A stretch of DNA of 64,000 nucleotides from Paraburkholderia youngii (lineage in GTDB: Bacteria > Pseudomonadota > Gammaproteobacteria > Burkholderiales > Burkholderiaceae), in assembly GCF_013366925.1 (NCBI RefSeq), contig NZ_JAALDK010000001.1, positions 5,702,001-5,766,000 of the forward strand. Reading direction: 5' to 3'. Under the pieces are notes generated by a model, which saw only the letters and a program-made list of their open reading frames with translations, did no database searches and had not been told where the DNA came from. The position numbers and the translations under genes were made by a program. This document shows, in pieces, positions 33,202 through 42,935 of the stretch. The number at the start of each line of letters is the position of its first letter. Position 1 is the first letter of the stretch.

Positions 33202-34451
33202 GTGCGCACCTCCGCGCCGTGTGGCTGCGCGCTGCCGCCGCCCGCTTGCGGGTAGCGGAAAGTAATCGCCAGCATCTTGTCCAGCCGCGCTTCCCACGTG
33301 TTCTCGCCGACCGCCGCGCGCGCTTCGTCCGCGCTCAGCTTGCCGCGTGCAAGCTGCTTGTCGATCGCAGCGATGAACGCTTCCGCATCGCCGCCCACCT
33401 CGAGCCCCGCGCGCGGTTCCTTCGCGAAATCGAGCGGCGTCGACACAACCGGCAAACCGGCCGCCAGATATTCGTAGAACTTCATCGGAAACATCGAGTG
33501 CGTGTATTCGTTGATCAGCGTCGGCAGCACACCGACCCGCATGCCGCGCAAATACTGCGGCAGCGCGCGATACGGCCGGTAGCCGAGCAGATGCACGTTC
33601 GGCAGACGCTTGAGCTGCGCGAGCAGGTCGCTGCGCTGGCCTTCGCGCTCCTCGCCGATGATCACCCATTGCCACCCCGGCCGCGCCTGCGCGGTCTGCA
33701 GCAGCAGCGGCAGGTCGACCTTGAAGTCCGACAGTACGCCGTGATACACGAGCCTCGGCTCGTCGATCGCGGCGAGCTCGGCGGGCAGCGGGCCGTCTTC
33801 GCGCGCCGTGCCGAAGTGCGCTTCATCGACGACGTTGCCGAAGAAATGTGTATTCGGGTTGAACGGCAGACACACGTCCTTCAGCGACTGCGCGGTCGTA
33901 AACACCGCCTCGCAGCGGCCGAGCAGATCCTGCTGGGCATTGCGGAACGCGTCGACGTCGACACCCGGAATCGCCGCGATATCGTCGACACAGTGGTAAA
34001 CCAGCGGCCCGCGCGGCAGCGTCGCGATCGCATCGAGCATGTACGGGTGGTAGGTCCACACGACCGGCTTGTCGTAGCGACGCGACCTCGCGAAGCGGTT
34101 CACCGAAAAGCGCAGCATCGCCTGATTCAGCGAGCGCACGAACGGCAGATGATGCCCGGCCGGCACCATCAGCGGCGACAGCACCCAGATGTTGTCGGCG
34201 CGGCGCGGCGGACCGAGCACGAGCGACTGCACGCCGCGCCACAGGCGCCGCCACAGGCGCGACCAGTCGCGGCCGCTGGCCACTTTCGGCGAACGGAAGC
34301 CGACGCTTTCCACATACAGGATCCGCCAGCCGCGCGCGGCGAGGATACTAGCGGTGTGCTGCTTGTTGGTCCAGTACGGCTCGTCCCAGTCGGCGGTCGA
34401 AAACAGCACGCAGTCTTGCGGGGGAAGCACGGGGTTCTTGCCGTCAGCCAA
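33198..34451 (-). CDS. GT-B glycosyltransferase (Glyco_trans_1_4-like)
   Basis: 417 residues. N-terminal FSTADWDEPYWTNKQHTA and ILYVESVGFRSPK; HCVDDIAAIPG; donor half LVYHGVLSDFKVDL and MFPMKFYEYLAAGLPVVSTPL, the K-x-x-E-Y-L signature of this GT subfamily. Proteins starting F-x-x-x-D-W-D are frequent in capsule and O-antigen loci and commonly add hexoses or deoxyhexoses. It overlaps wecB by eight bases and the next GT by four. Donor unassigned. Confidence 0.85.
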   Translation of the reverse strand: MADGKNPVLPPQDCVLFSTADWDEPYWTNKQHTASILAARGWRILYVESVGFRSPKVASGRDWSRLWRRLWRGVQSLVLGPPRRADNIWVLSPLMVPAGHHLPFVRSLNQAMLRFSVNRFARSRRYDKPVVWTYHPYMLDAIATLPRGPLVYHCVDDIAAIPGVDVDAFRNAQQDLLGRCEAVFTTAQSLKDVCLPFNPNTHFFGNVVDEAHFGTAREDGPLPAELAAIDEPRLVYHGVLSDFKVDLPLLLQTAQARPGWQWVIIGEEREGQRSDLLAQLKRLPNVHLLGYRPYRALPQYLRGMRVGVLPTLINEYTHSMFPMKFYEYLAAGLPVVSTPLDFAKEPRAGLEVGGDAEAFIAAIDKQLARGKLSADEARAAVGENTWEARLDKMLAITFRYPQAGGGSAQPHGAEVRT

Positions 34452-35565
34452 CGAACACCTCGACCGGTCGGCCGCGCAGGCTGTCGACGATGCGCCGCGA
34501 CGCCAGCCCGTCGCCGTACGGATTCGCGCGATCGCGCAGCGCGGCGCGCCGCGCCGGATCGTCGAGCCAGCCGATTACCGCACTTTCAATGCTCGCCGCG
34601 CTCTGGCCCGCGAGTGTCGCGAAGCCGGCATCGACACCTTCGCGGCGCTCGGTGTGATTGCGCATCACGACGACCGGCACGCCGAAGGTCGGCGCTTCCT
34701 CCTGGAGGCCGCCCGAATCGCTGACCACGACGGCGCTGCCGCTGATCAGGTAAAGGCTCGTCGGATAGTCGACCGGCTCGATCAGCGCGAGATTCGGAAT
34801 GCCATCGAGCTCGCGATGCACGGGCTCGCGCACGGCCGGGTTCAGATGCACAGGGAACACCCAGCGGTATTCGCTATAGCGCTGACACAAATCGCGCAGC
34901 ACGCGGCAGATGTCCTGCAGCACGTCGCCGAAATTCTCGCGCCGATGGCATGTCACGAGCACGTGCTGCTGCTGCGCGCCGTGCCATGCGGGCAGCGGAC
35001 TCGTCGGCGGCGTGACGCTCCAGCTCGCGCGCACTTCGCCGATCGCATCGACGACCGTGTTGCCGGTCACGACGATCTTCGCGGCCGCGACACCTTCGAC
35101 AAGCAGGCTGTCGCGCGCGCGCGAGGTCGGCGCGAAGTGCAGCGTCGCGATGCGGCCGAGCAGGCTGCGATTCGCTTCCTCGGGAAACGGACTCGTGAGA
35201 TCGCCGGTGCGCAGCCCCGCCTCGACGTGGCCGACGCGGATGCCACGGTGGAACGCCGCGAAGCCCGCGCAAAACGCGGTCGTCGTGTCGCCCTGCACGA
35301 TCACCCAGTCGGGGCGCACTTCGTCGAGCGCGCGATCGAGCGCGGCGATCAGGCGCGACGCGAGCGCGTTCAGCGATTGCCCCGGGTGCATCGTTTCGAG
35401 CGAGATGTCGGGTTCGATGCCGAAGAATTCGAGCGCCTGCGCGGCCATGTCCCTGTGCTGCCCGCTCGCGCAGACGATCGTGTCGAACTCGCTGCGCAGC
35501 GCTCTCACGAGCGGTGCAAGCTTGATGACCTCGGGGCGCGTGCCCATCACCACCATGACTTTCAT
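34444..35565 (-). CDS. wecB: UDP-N-acetylglucosamine 2-epimerase (non-hydrolysing)
   Basis: Interconverts UDP-GlcNAc and UDP-ManNAc in the cytoplasm, giving ManNAc for O-antigen, enterobacterial common antigen-like or capsule glycans. 373 residues with MGTRPEVIKLAPL at the N-terminus, QGDTTTAFC, HVEAGLRTGD, HRRENFG and SDSGGLQEEAP, all core motifs of the family including the UDP-binding Arg/Glu set. The ATG at 35563-35565 overlaps the preceding TGA by four bases; a 130-codon upstream extension is a shadow of that gene. No wecC (ManNAc dehydrogenase) is adjacent, so ManNAc itself may be the product used. Confidence 0.95.
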   Translation of the reverse strand: MKVMVVMGTRPEVIKLAPLVRALRSEFDTIVCASGQHRDMAAQALEFFGIEPDISLETMHPGQSLNALASRLIAALDRALDEVRPDWVIVQGDTTTAFCAGFAAFHRGIRVGHVEAGLRTGDLTSPFPEEANRSLLGRIATLHFAPTSRARDSLLVEGVAAAKIVVTGNTVVDAIGEVRASWSVTPPTSPLPAWHGAQQQHVLVTCHRRENFGDVLQDICRVLRDLCQRYSEYRWVFPVHLNPAVREPVHRELDGIPNLALIEPVDYPTSLYLISGSAVVVSDSGGLQEEAPTFGVPVVVMRNHTERREGVDAGFATLAGQSAASIESAVIGWLDDPARRAALRDRANPYGDGLASRRIVDSLRGRPVEVFVG

Positions 35566-37139
35566 CGCAGTGCTTTCCCCGCCTCGACCTTGGTATGAGC
35601 GCCCCGGAACTCGACGCCGAGCGCGAGCGGCGTCGTGTCGGCGCATGGCGTGACGACGCTGAATACGCCGTCTTGTTCGACGATCTGCGCGAGCGAGCGA
35701 AAGCGCAGGAAATCGAGCGCGGCTTCCTCGTGCAGGAACAGAGGCCGTCGCGCCTTGCCGCGCATGTAGGCGATGAACTGCTCGTGCGCGTCGATGCGCG
35801 CCGCCTCGTCGGACCAGCCGTACGCGTAACGCTCGGAGAACGGATGGTCGAGATAGCCGAACAGCGTGTTGGTCGCGTATGCGGTGTCGAAAGCCTGCTT
35901 GAAGATCGCAAGCGGATCGCCCTGTTTCAGCATGCAATCGCCGTGCAGCATGCACTGCTGGCTATGACCGACGAAGCCCGCGGGCAAGCCGGCCAGGGCG
36001 CCGCCGCGCGCGGTCAGAAACTCGGGATCGTTGCGGATGATGCCGCCGATGCAGCCCGCGTAGCCCGCGTCGATCAGGCCGCGCATCGCGTACGGCGGCG
36101 ACTGGTGAAATGGCGACACCGCGTAGCGCACCGGCACACCGGTCGCGCGTTCGAGCAGTTCGGCCGATTGCGCACCTTCCGCGATCGCGGTGTCGTAGCT
36201 GCCGCCCCAGTTCGGCGAATGCGTCGCCGTGTGCGACAGCACCGCGCCCTGTTGCCGATCGGCGAGCAGTTCGCGCAGGATGTCGTGCTGGCCGCCGCGT
36301 TGCAGGTTCTGCGTATGCACGGCGAGCGTGAACGGCACGCCGAGACGCCGATACGCCTGCCACAGCGGGCGCGCCGATTCGACGTCCTCGTCGCAATCGA
36401 GCCGCGACGTGATCGCCGCGTCATAGCCCCACGGCAGTTCGCTCAGCACCGGCTGACACGGCAGCGAATCGGAGCGGTAGCCGGACAGAAACTGCTCGAC
36501 GAGGCGCCATTCGAACGAATCGCACGGGCCGACCGGCCGGTTGAACCACAGCACGCCCGATGCGCCCGCATCCCACAGCGCCGCATACGCGAACTGCCGC
36601 TCGCCGTTCACGACGACCGCGGCCAGTTCTGTCTCGGCCGGGACTTCAGGCGCTTCCGCGAGCGCCCAGATCGAACCGTCGGCGCGAATCGCGCCGTAGC
36701 CGAGGTTGTTCCATTCGTCGGTGAAATCGAAGCGCTCGAACGGGCGATGCCAGACCGCGCCGCCGAGTGTCCGCGCGAGCGCGCCGTAGCGCACCGCCGC
36801 CGCGCTTTCGCGCGACTCGCCCGAAGGCGCCGATGCACTGCGGCTCGCTTGTGCCAGTTCGGTTGACAAGGCCGCGGGCCGATAGCGCAGATAGCCCGCG
36901 AGCGCGATCGGCATATGGCCGAATACGATCAGCTTGCGCGGCCGCGCATTCACGTAGGCGATCAGGTCGGCGCTCCACGCGTCGGGCGCGTCGACCGCGA
37001 CCACGACGTCGGGCGCGATTTCGTGCAGCATGCTGCGCGTGATCGCCTGCGCCTGGGTCCCACTGACCGAGCGCCGCAGCGCCGCCAGCACATATTGGCC
37101 AGCGTCGGCGCGCGCATCCGGAAATGCGACGCCGATCAT
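35562..37139 (-). CDS. Polysaccharide deacetylase-like protein (NodB fold, divergent)
   Basis: 525 residues. The C-terminal ~300 residues look like the NodB/PDA fold: TSRLDCDEDVESARP (metal-binding Asp pair) and LSHTATHSPNWGG (the SHTxxH zinc site). The N-terminal ~200 residues resemble a glycosyltransferase-like or carbohydrate-recognition region (VVAVDAPDAWSADLIAY) of unknown role. No signal peptide or TM, so it probably acts in the cytoplasm on nucleotide or lipid-linked sugars; such deacetylases can open GlcNAc or ManNAc for later modification. It overlaps neighbours by four bases at each end (CapK and wecB). Confidence 0.65.
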   Translation of the reverse strand: MIGVAFPDARADAGQYVLAALRRSVSGTQAQAITRSMLHEIAPDVVVAVDAPDAWSADLIAYVNARPRKLIVFGHMPIALAGYLRYRPAALSTELAQASRSASAPSGESRESAAAVRYGALARTLGGAVWHRPFERFDFTDEWNNLGYGAIRADGSIWALAEAPEVPAETELAAVVVNGERQFAYAALWDAGASGVLWFNRPVGPCDSFEWRLVEQFLSGYRSDSLPCQPVLSELPWGYDAAITSRLDCDEDVESARPLWQAYRRLGVPFTLAVHTQNLQRGGQHDILRELLADRQQGAVLSHTATHSPNWGGSYDTAIAEGAQSAELLERATGVPVRYAVSPFHQSPPYAMRGLIDAGYAGCIGGIIRNDPEFLTARGGALAGLPAGFVGHSQQCMLHGDCMLKQGDPLAIFKQAFDTAYATNTLFGYLDHPFSERYAYGWSDEAARIDAHEQFIAYMRGKARRPLFLHEEAALDFLRFRSLAQIVEQDGVFSVVTPCADTTPLALGVEFRGAHTKVEAGKALR

Positions 37140-38518
37140 GCGCTCACCACGTGGCGAAATTTGGCGCGGCTGCCCACCCGCACGAAATCGTCGTGACCGA
37201 CGTAAGCGATCGTGAATGCGTCCTGCCAGAAGTGGCGCAGCTTCGCGGTCGTCTCTTCCGCGTTCGCGTGCGGTTCGAGCACGAGGCGCAAGGTGGGCGG
37301 CGTCGTGCGCAGATCGATCTGGAATTCCTGGATGCCGCCGACGCGGTGATCGAGCATGTCCTGGATGTGGTGCGTGGGATGCGCGACGCCGTTGATCGGC
37401 ACGACGTCGTGAATCCGGCCGACCACGTCGGTCAGGAAGAAACCTTTCTCGGTCTCCTGCACGCGGGCGAGGTCGCCCGTCGTGTAGCGGATCAGCGGCA
37501 TCAGCCGGTTGCGGAAACCGGTGAACACGAGTTCGTGCGCGCCATCGGGGTTGTCGGGCGCGACGCGGCTTTCCGGCCAGCCTTCCGATTCGAGGATCTG
37601 GAAGCCGCCCTCATGACCGTCGAGCTCGTAGGCCATCACACCGAGCTCGGCGAGGCCGTAACGGTCGATCACGCGGCAGCGCAACGCCTTCGCGATCATC
37701 TCGCGCGCATGCGGCTCGAGCAGCTCGCCGCTCGACTCGAACACCTGGAACGCCTTGCCGCCGCCGTACTTGCGTTGCACGTAGCAGGCGAGCGCGTACA
37801 TCGTCGATGGATGCGAATGCGCAAGATACGGGCGGCGGCGCTTCAGCGTGCGCCACATTTCCTCGAGGCCTTGATCGTCGATGCGGTCGAAGAAGATGTT
37901 GCTGCGATTCATCGCGAAGCATTTGAAGTCTTCGCGCGATGGCCACTCGGGCACCGCCTGATCGGGGAAGCGGCACGCGAAGTGCAGCTCCGAACGATGG
38001 CGCAGCTTGCCGATCCGCTCGCGGCAATAGTTGGTGACCGCCGACGAATAATCGGCGCCTTCCAGGTCGTAGTAGATCGTCGTGGACAGGCCGGTCGAGC
38101 CGCCGGTCTTGCACGCGTGGTGCTTGCCCGCCTCGAGCGGCCCCGACAACAGACGCGTCCCCTGCTCGCGGATGATGTCCTTGGTCAGATACGGCAGTTC
38201 TTCCAGGTAGCGCGGGTCGTCCTTGACCTTGGCGGGATCGAACTGCTTCGCATGGAACAGGTCGCGATAGTAAGGCACCTTCGCGCCGGCGAATTCGAGC
38301 GTGGCGACGAGCCGTTCGAGCGCGATGCGGCGGCGATGCGGCATCGGCAGCGAATAGTGCTCGCGCAGCTCGCGGATTTTCGGGCGCACGTTGCGCTTTT
38401 CGGCGTTCTCCGCAATCGGATACGCGATATAGCCGCCCGCGAAACCCTTCAGTGTGCGAAACGGCTGACGCACCAGCAGGGATTCGGAGTAGCGCAGAAA
38501 TGGGTGATTAGCTCGCAT
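37136..38518 (-). CDS. Adenylate-forming enzyme, PaaK/CapK-like
   Basis: 460 residues. Matches the AMP-forming PaaK/CapK family by the TGGSTGLSTTIYY P-loop (near residue 138), SSGELLEPHARE, YGLAELGVMAYE and RYTTGDLARVQ. In phenylacetate degradation this fold makes a CoA thioester, but CapK-type relatives appear in many surface-polysaccharide operons where the substrate is unknown; an acyl-adenylate for decorating a sugar amine is plausible. ATG at 38516-38518 is used. First gene of the five-gene operon (CapK, deacetylase, wecB, GT, GT), each joined by 4-8 base overlaps. Confidence 0.8.
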   Translation of the reverse strand: MRANHPFLRYSESLLVRQPFRTLKGFAGGYIAYPIAENAEKRNVRPKIRELREHYSLPMPHRRRIALERLVATLEFAGAKVPYYRDLFHAKQFDPAKVKDDPRYLEELPYLTKDIIREQGTRLLSGPLEAGKHHACKTGGSTGLSTTIYYDLEGADYSSAVTNYCRERIGKLRHRSELHFACRFPDQAVPEWPSREDFKCFAMNRSNIFFDRIDDQGLEEMWRTLKRRRPYLAHSHPSTMYALACYVQRKYGGGKAFQVFESSGELLEPHAREMIAKALRCRVIDRYGLAELGVMAYELDGHEGGFQILESEGWPESRVAPDNPDGAHELVFTGFRNRLMPLIRYTTGDLARVQETEKGFFLTDVVGRIHDVVPINGVAHPTHHIQDMLDHRVGGIQEFQIDLRTTPPTLRLVLEPHANAEETTAKLRHFWQDAFTIAYVGHDDFVRVGSRAKFRHVVSA

Positions 38519-38672
38519 CAAATTCGAACCTTGTTACGCCTCGGGCGACTGCCACGAGGGTGTTGCTGAACTGCGGGACTGGTTGGCGCCGAAGAGCCGG
38601 CAAGCCGCCAAGCCGTCGGATTCGCCTGCCGCCGGCGCATTCGCAGGGCGCACGTCGCTATGGGGCGCATAG

Positions 38673-38700
38673 GGCCGGCGCGCAACGCGCCGCGCCGGCC
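38673..38700. other. Perfect 10-bp GC hairpin after wzt
   Basis: GGCCGGCGCG pairs with CGCGCCGGCC around an 8-base loop, starting 15 bases beyond the wzt stop. No U-run, so it may be an mRNA-stability or attenuation element and not a true terminator. Confidence 0.4.
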
Positions 38701-38714
38701 GCGCGCCCGTGTGC

Positions 38715-39494
38715 TCAGTGCGGCAGCTGCGCGGTGTGGCTGATGAGCGGCTCGTCGATCGGTTCCGGCGGCGGCAGCACGGGTTCGTCTGCGACCATCT
38801 TGCCGTGCTCCATCGAGATCTTGCGGTTGCACACGCGCGCGACCAGCGAGGGATCGTGCGACGCCACCACCAGCAGCGCCGCCTTGCCGACGAGGCCTTC
38901 CAGGCGCTCGGCCGCCTTCACGCTGAACTCGGCGTCGCCGACGCTGAGCCATTCGTCCATGATCAGGATGTCGGCTTCGACGCTCGTCGAGATCGCGAAC
39001 GCGAGGCGCAGCATCATCCCGCTCGAATAGGTGCGCACCGGCAGATTCAGGTAGTCGCCGAGTTCGCTGAACTCGGCGATCTCGTCGATCTTGCTGCGGA
39101 TGCGCGCGGGCTTCAGCCCGTCGAGAATGCCGCGCAGATAGATGTTTTCGAAGCCGGTCGCGTCGGGGTCGAGGCCCATCGACACGTCGAGCAGCGACGC
39201 GATCTTGCCCTGCACCTTCAACTCGCCACGCACCGGCGCATAGACGCCCGACAGCGTGCGCAGCAGCGTCGTCTTGCCCGAGCCGTTGTGGCCGATCAGG
39301 CCGATGCGCTCGCCTTCGCTGAACGTGAAGCTCAGGTCGTCGATCGCGCGCACGACCGCATGGCGACCCGCGTCCTGGCCGATCCGGCCGCCCGTCGTCA
39401 GATTGAGCACCGCCTTTTTCAGCGAGCGATGCGAGTTCTCGTAAATCGGAAATTCGACGGAGATGTTACGAGCGACAATCGATGAGGAACTCAC
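38715..39494 (-). CDS. wzt: ABC transporter ATP-binding protein for O-antigen export
   Basis: 259 residues: Walker A GHNGSGKTTLL (near residue 69), Q-loop zone, signature YSSGMMLRLAF, Walker B ILIMDEWLSVGD and the switch His in VVASHDP. Powers export of polyprenyl-linked glycan through Wzm at the inner membrane. It is the short form, with only ~20 residues after the switch region; the C-terminal carbohydrate-binding domain of systems that recognise a methyl or phosphate cap is absent. GTG start, four bases after the wzm stop. Confidence 0.95.
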   Translation of the reverse strand: MSSSSIVARNISVEFPIYENSHRSLKKAVLNLTTGGRIGQDAGRHAVVRAIDDLSFTFSEGERIGLIGHNGSGKTTLLRTLSGVYAPVRGELKVQGKIASLLDVSMGLDPDATGFENIYLRGILDGLKPARIRSKIDEIAEFSELGDYLNLPVRTYSSGMMLRLAFAISTSVEADILIMDEWLSVGDAEFSVKAAERLEGLVGKAALLVVASHDPSLVARVCNRKISMEHGKMVADEPVLPPPEPIDEPLISHTAQLPH

Positions 39495-39498
39495 AATA

Positions 39499-40317
39499 TC
39501 AAAGCCAGTAAGGAACGCGATTACGGAAACGCTTCATCAGGATCTGCGCGAACGCGAATCCGACGATCAACAGACCAATCGACCACGCCCACGACTCCCA
39601 GTGGGTCGGGCGGCCGGTGAGCGGCGCGCGCACCGTTTCGATCAGGTGATACAGCGGGTTGTATTCGGCGACCCACGCGCGGTCCTTCAGAATTTCCGGC
39701 GACCACATGACCGGCGTGAAGAAGAACACGACCTGGATCAGGTTCGTGACGATCGGCGGAATATCGCGAAAGCGCGCGCACAGCACGCCGAGCGTGACGC
39801 CGAGCCACACGCCGTGCAGCAGCAGGATCACGAGCGAGAACGGCACCAGCAAGATTTCCCAGCCCTGCCAGTGGCCGAACACGAACAGCAGCACGACGAC
39901 GACCGGCAGGCTATGCAGCAGGATCACGAAGTTGCGCCAGGCGATGCGGCATACGTGGACCGTCAGCGGCAGCCTGATCTGCTTGATCAGATAGGCCGAG
40001 CCGATGAAGGCCATGCAGCCTTCGTTGGCAACCGACGCCAGATACGCCCACACGACGAGACCCACCGCCAGATACGGCAGGTAGTCCGAGATTTCCTGGT
40101 TCAGCAGCGTCGAATACAACGCGCCGAGCACGACCACCATGATGATCGTGCTGAGCGTGAACCAGAACGGCCCGAGCACCGAGCGGCGATAGCGCTGCCG
40201 GATGTCGTGCCAGCCGAGCGTGCCCCAGACCCGCACCGCTTTCATGCCGACCAGCAGGTCGTCGCGCTCGTTGTGACGTGTCAGGTCTTCGGAGTCGTTG
40301 GTAAAACTGATATCCAT
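39499..40317 (-). CDS. wzm: ABC-2 type permease for O-antigen export
   Basis: 272 residues with six hydrophobic helices, an N-terminal cytoplasmic segment ending DIRQRYRRSVLGPFW, and the family motif RFRDIPPIVTNLIQV followed by FFFTPVMW and YNPLYHLIETVRAP, which is highly conserved in Wzm/KpsM-type proteins. Dimerises with Wzt to move undecaprenyl-linked O-polysaccharide across the inner membrane. It sits between manC and wzt with one- and four-base spacings, so the three are one operon. Confidence 0.95.
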   Translation of the reverse strand: MDISFTNDSEDLTRHNERDDLLVGMKAVRVWGTLGWHDIRQRYRRSVLGPFWFTLSTIIMVVVLGALYSTLLNQEISDYLPYLAVGLVVWAYLASVANEGCMAFIGSAYLIKQIRLPLTVHVCRIAWRNFVILLHSLPVVVVLLFVFGHWQGWEILLVPFSLVILLLHGVWLGVTLGVLCARFRDIPPIVTNLIQVVFFFTPVMWSPEILKDRAWVAEYNPLYHLIETVRAPLTGRPTHWESWAWSIGLLIVGFAFAQILMKRFRNRVPYWL

Positions 40318-40318
40318 C

Positions 40319-41734
40319 TCAAGTACGTCCGTAAATGTCTTCGAAGCGAACGATATCGTCTTCGCCCAGGTATTCGCCGCTTTGCACTTCGATCATCACG
40401 AGCTCGACGACGCCCGGATTTTCGAGGCGATGTTTGTGACCCGCCGGGATGTAGGTCGACTCGTTGGTCGACACGAAGAATTCCTTCTCGCCGTTGACGA
40501 CCTTCGCCATGCCGCTTACCACGACCCAATGCTCGTTGCGGTGATGATGCATCTGCAGGCTCAGGCTGGCGCCCGGCTTCACCTCGATGCGCTTGATCTT
40601 GAAACGCGGCCCCTCTTCGAGCACCGAGTACGTGCCCCACGGCCGATGCACGGTGCGATGCACCTTGTACGTCTCGTGGCCGCGCGACTTCAGCTCCGCG
40701 AAAATCTGCTTCACGTCCTGCGCGCGATCCCGGTGCGCGACGAGCAATGCATCCGGCGTGTCGATCACGATCAGGTTGTCGACGCCGACCGCGCCGATCA
40801 GACGCCCAGCACTGCGCAGATACGAGTTCTTCACGTCGACGAGCAGCGCCTCGCCTTCCACGCGGTTGCCGCTCGCATCGGCCGGCGACAGGTCGGACAG
40901 CGCGGTCCATGAACCGACGTCGCTCCAGCCGAGGTCGCAGCACACGACCGCCGCGTGCTCGCACTTCTCCATCACCGCGTAGTCGAACGACAGCTCCGGC
41001 ACCGCGCCGAAGCAGCCCGGCTCGAGACGCACCTGCGCGCCGCTCTTTCCTTCGGCGGACGGCGACTTGTCCATGCATTCGGCCGCGGCATCGAGAATGT
41101 CCGGACAATGCACGCGCATTTCCTTCAGGATCGTGCCCGCCGTGAAGCAGAACATGCCCGAGTTCCACACGAACCTGCCCGACGCCAGATACTCGCGGGC
41201 CTTTTCCAGCGATGGCTTCTCGACGAAGCGCACGACCCGCTCGCCATCGGCTTCGATATAGCCGTAGCCGGTTTCGGGCGCATCCGGATGCATGCCGAAG
41301 GTCACCACGTTGCCGGCCTGCGCAAGCGTCTGCGCACGCGCGACCGCCGCGGCGAACGCGGTTTGATCCGCGATCAGGTGATCGGCCGCGAGCACCAGCA
41401 TCACCGTGTCTTCGCCATGCGCCTTCGCCGTGTGCAAGGCCGCCGTGGCAACCGCGGCGGCCGTGTTGCGGCCGAACGGTTCGAGAATGAACGAGGTCGC
41501 GATGTTCTTGCGGTTCACCTCGCGGAAATCGTCCTCGGTCTTGAAGAACAGCTCACGGTTGGTTACCGTGAGCACTTCCTTCACGCCGGGCAACGCGACC
41601 GCCCGCAGGAAGGCTTTCTGCAGCAGGCTTTCGCCGTCCGCGAGACGGATGAACGGCTTCGGGTGCGATTCGCGCGAGACCGGCCAAAGCCGCGATCCCG
41701 CTCCGCCGCACAGAATGATCGGTAACAAACTCAC
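40319..41734 (-). CDS. manC: Mannose-1-phosphate guanylyltransferase / mannose-6-phosphate isomerase
   Basis: Makes GDP-mannose from mannose-1-phosphate; the C-terminal cupin gives type II phosphomannose isomerase activity. 471 residues: CGGAGSRLWPVSRESHPKPF (GTP-binding pyrophosphorylase signature) at residues 9-28, FVEKPS, and the cupin motif MHHHRNEHWVVVSG near 412-425. GTG start at 41732-41734 with GAGAGGG upstream. Placed directly upstream of wzm. No manB is adjacent in this window, and the Rmd-like reductase at 45824 would use GDP-mannose-derived keto sugar if a Gmd is encoded elsewhere. Confidence 0.95.
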   Translation of the reverse strand: MSLLPIILCGGAGSRLWPVSRESHPKPFIRLADGESLLQKAFLRAVALPGVKEVLTVTNRELFFKTEDDFREVNRKNIATSFILEPFGRNTAAAVATAALHTAKAHGEDTVMLVLAADHLIADQTAFAAAVARAQTLAQAGNVVTFGMHPDAPETGYGYIEADGERVVRFVEKPSLEKAREYLASGRFVWNSGMFCFTAGTILKEMRVHCPDILDAAAECMDKSPSAEGKSGAQVRLEPGCFGAVPELSFDYAVMEKCEHAAVVCCDLGWSDVGSWTALSDLSPADASGNRVEGEALLVDVKNSYLRSAGRLIGAVGVDNLIVIDTPDALLVAHRDRAQDVKQIFAELKSRGHETYKVHRTVHRPWGTYSVLEEGPRFKIKRIEVKPGASLSLQMHHHRNEHWVVVSGMAKVVNGEKEFFVSTNESTYIPAGHKHRLENPGVVELVMIEVQSGEYLGEDDIVRFEDIYGRT

Positions 41735-41999
41735 AGATCCCTCTCAATACCGTATTTTTTACGCGGCCACACTGGTTTTGCGTACGGTTGAAACACGTTG
41801 GCAATCTACTGCGCATAGAACGCGAAATCCGCGCCTGGAACGCGCTCACGTCGAGCGACATTCTACCGCCGCCCCCTTTCACCATTGTCAGGGAACCATC
41901 GCTTCGATCGGTACAGGACCACGACGGCGTCATGGCGAGCGACATGCGCGGCAGCTTCGCCGCATCGGAGCTGGGGAGCCCCCGCGTCGAAACCGCGAC

Positions 42000-42926
42000 T
42001 TAGGTCCTCGCCACCGGCGACTTCGGAAAACCGTCCGTCAAACACAGCTTCAGCGCGTCGCGCCAATGCGGCGCGGCCAGCCCGAACACGCGCGCCAGCT
42101 TGTCGTTCGACATTCTGGAATTGGCTGGGCGCTTGGCCGGCGTCGGGTAATCCGAGGCGGGAATCGGCAGCGTGTTCGGCTTGTTCGGCAAATCCGCGAG
42201 TTCGAAGATCGCCGACGCGAAGCCGTGCCACGACGTCGCGTCGCCCGCGCACAGGTGATAGATGCCCGAACGCTCGCTCCACCACTTCGCGCTGTCTTCG
42301 GCGGCGAAGGCTTGCGCGCACAGATGCGCGCTCAGCGTCGCGATCGTGTTGCACCAGGTGGGAGCGCCGATCTGGTCGGCGACCACCTTCAGCTCGGGGC
42401 GATCGACGCCGAGCCGCAGCATCGTCAGCAGAAAGTTCTTGCCGCGCGTGCCGTATACCCAGCTCGTGCGCAATACCAGGTGATTCACGCCGCTCGCCGC
42501 GATCGCCTGCTCGCCCGCGAGCTTGCTGCGGCCGTAGACGTTCTGCGGATCGGTCGGATCGTCTTCGACGTATGCGCCTTCTTTCGTGCCGTTGAACACA
42601 TAGTCGGTCGAATAATGGATCAGCGCGGCGCCGAGCTTTTTCGCTTCCTCGGCGAGTACGCCCGGTGCTTCGCCGTTGATGCGCATCGCCAGATCGCGCT
42701 CTTCTTCGGCTTTGTCCACCGCGGTATAAGCGGCCGGATTGACGATCAGCGCGGGACGCACGTCGCGCACCACCGCGCGAATCTGATCGAGGTTCGACAG
42801 ATCGAGCCGCGAGCGGTCGACCGCGACCACGTTGCCGAGCCCTTGCAGCGTGCGCGCGAGCTCATAGCCTACCTGGCCATTTACGCCGGTGACGAGAATC
42901 GTCCGTGTCGCGTCGTGTGCGCTCAT
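42000..42926 (-). CDS. rfbD: dTDP-4-dehydrorhamnose reductase
   Basis: Last step of dTDP-L-rhamnose synthesis (NADPH reduction of the 4-keto sugar). 308 residues of the RmlD family: VTGVNGQVGYELARTL, AYTAVDKAEEERDLA, YSTDYVFNGTK and YGRSKLAGEQ with catalytic Tyr/Lys. Nine bases from the rfbC stop. Unusual C-terminal stretch SRMSNDKLARVFGLAAP is normal for the family. Part of the rfbBACD set 42000-45437. Confidence 0.97.
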   Translation of the reverse strand: MSAHDATRTILVTGVNGQVGYELARTLQGLGNVVAVDRSRLDLSNLDQIRAVVRDVRPALIVNPAAYTAVDKAEEERDLAMRINGEAPGVLAEEAKKLGAALIHYSTDYVFNGTKEGAYVEDDPTDPQNVYGRSKLAGEQAIAASGVNHLVLRTSWVYGTRGKNFLLTMLRLGVDRPELKVVADQIGAPTWCNTIATLSAHLCAQAFAAEDSAKWWSERSGIYHLCAGDATSWHGFASAIFELADLPNKPNTLPIPASDYPTPAKRPANSRMSNDKLARVFGLAAPHWRDALKLCLTDGFPKSPVART

Positions 42927-42935
42927 GCGTTTCCC

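Noticed and set aside
33000..34724. 574-codon plus-strand ORF
   Set aside because: Antisense to two glycosyltransferases and wecB.
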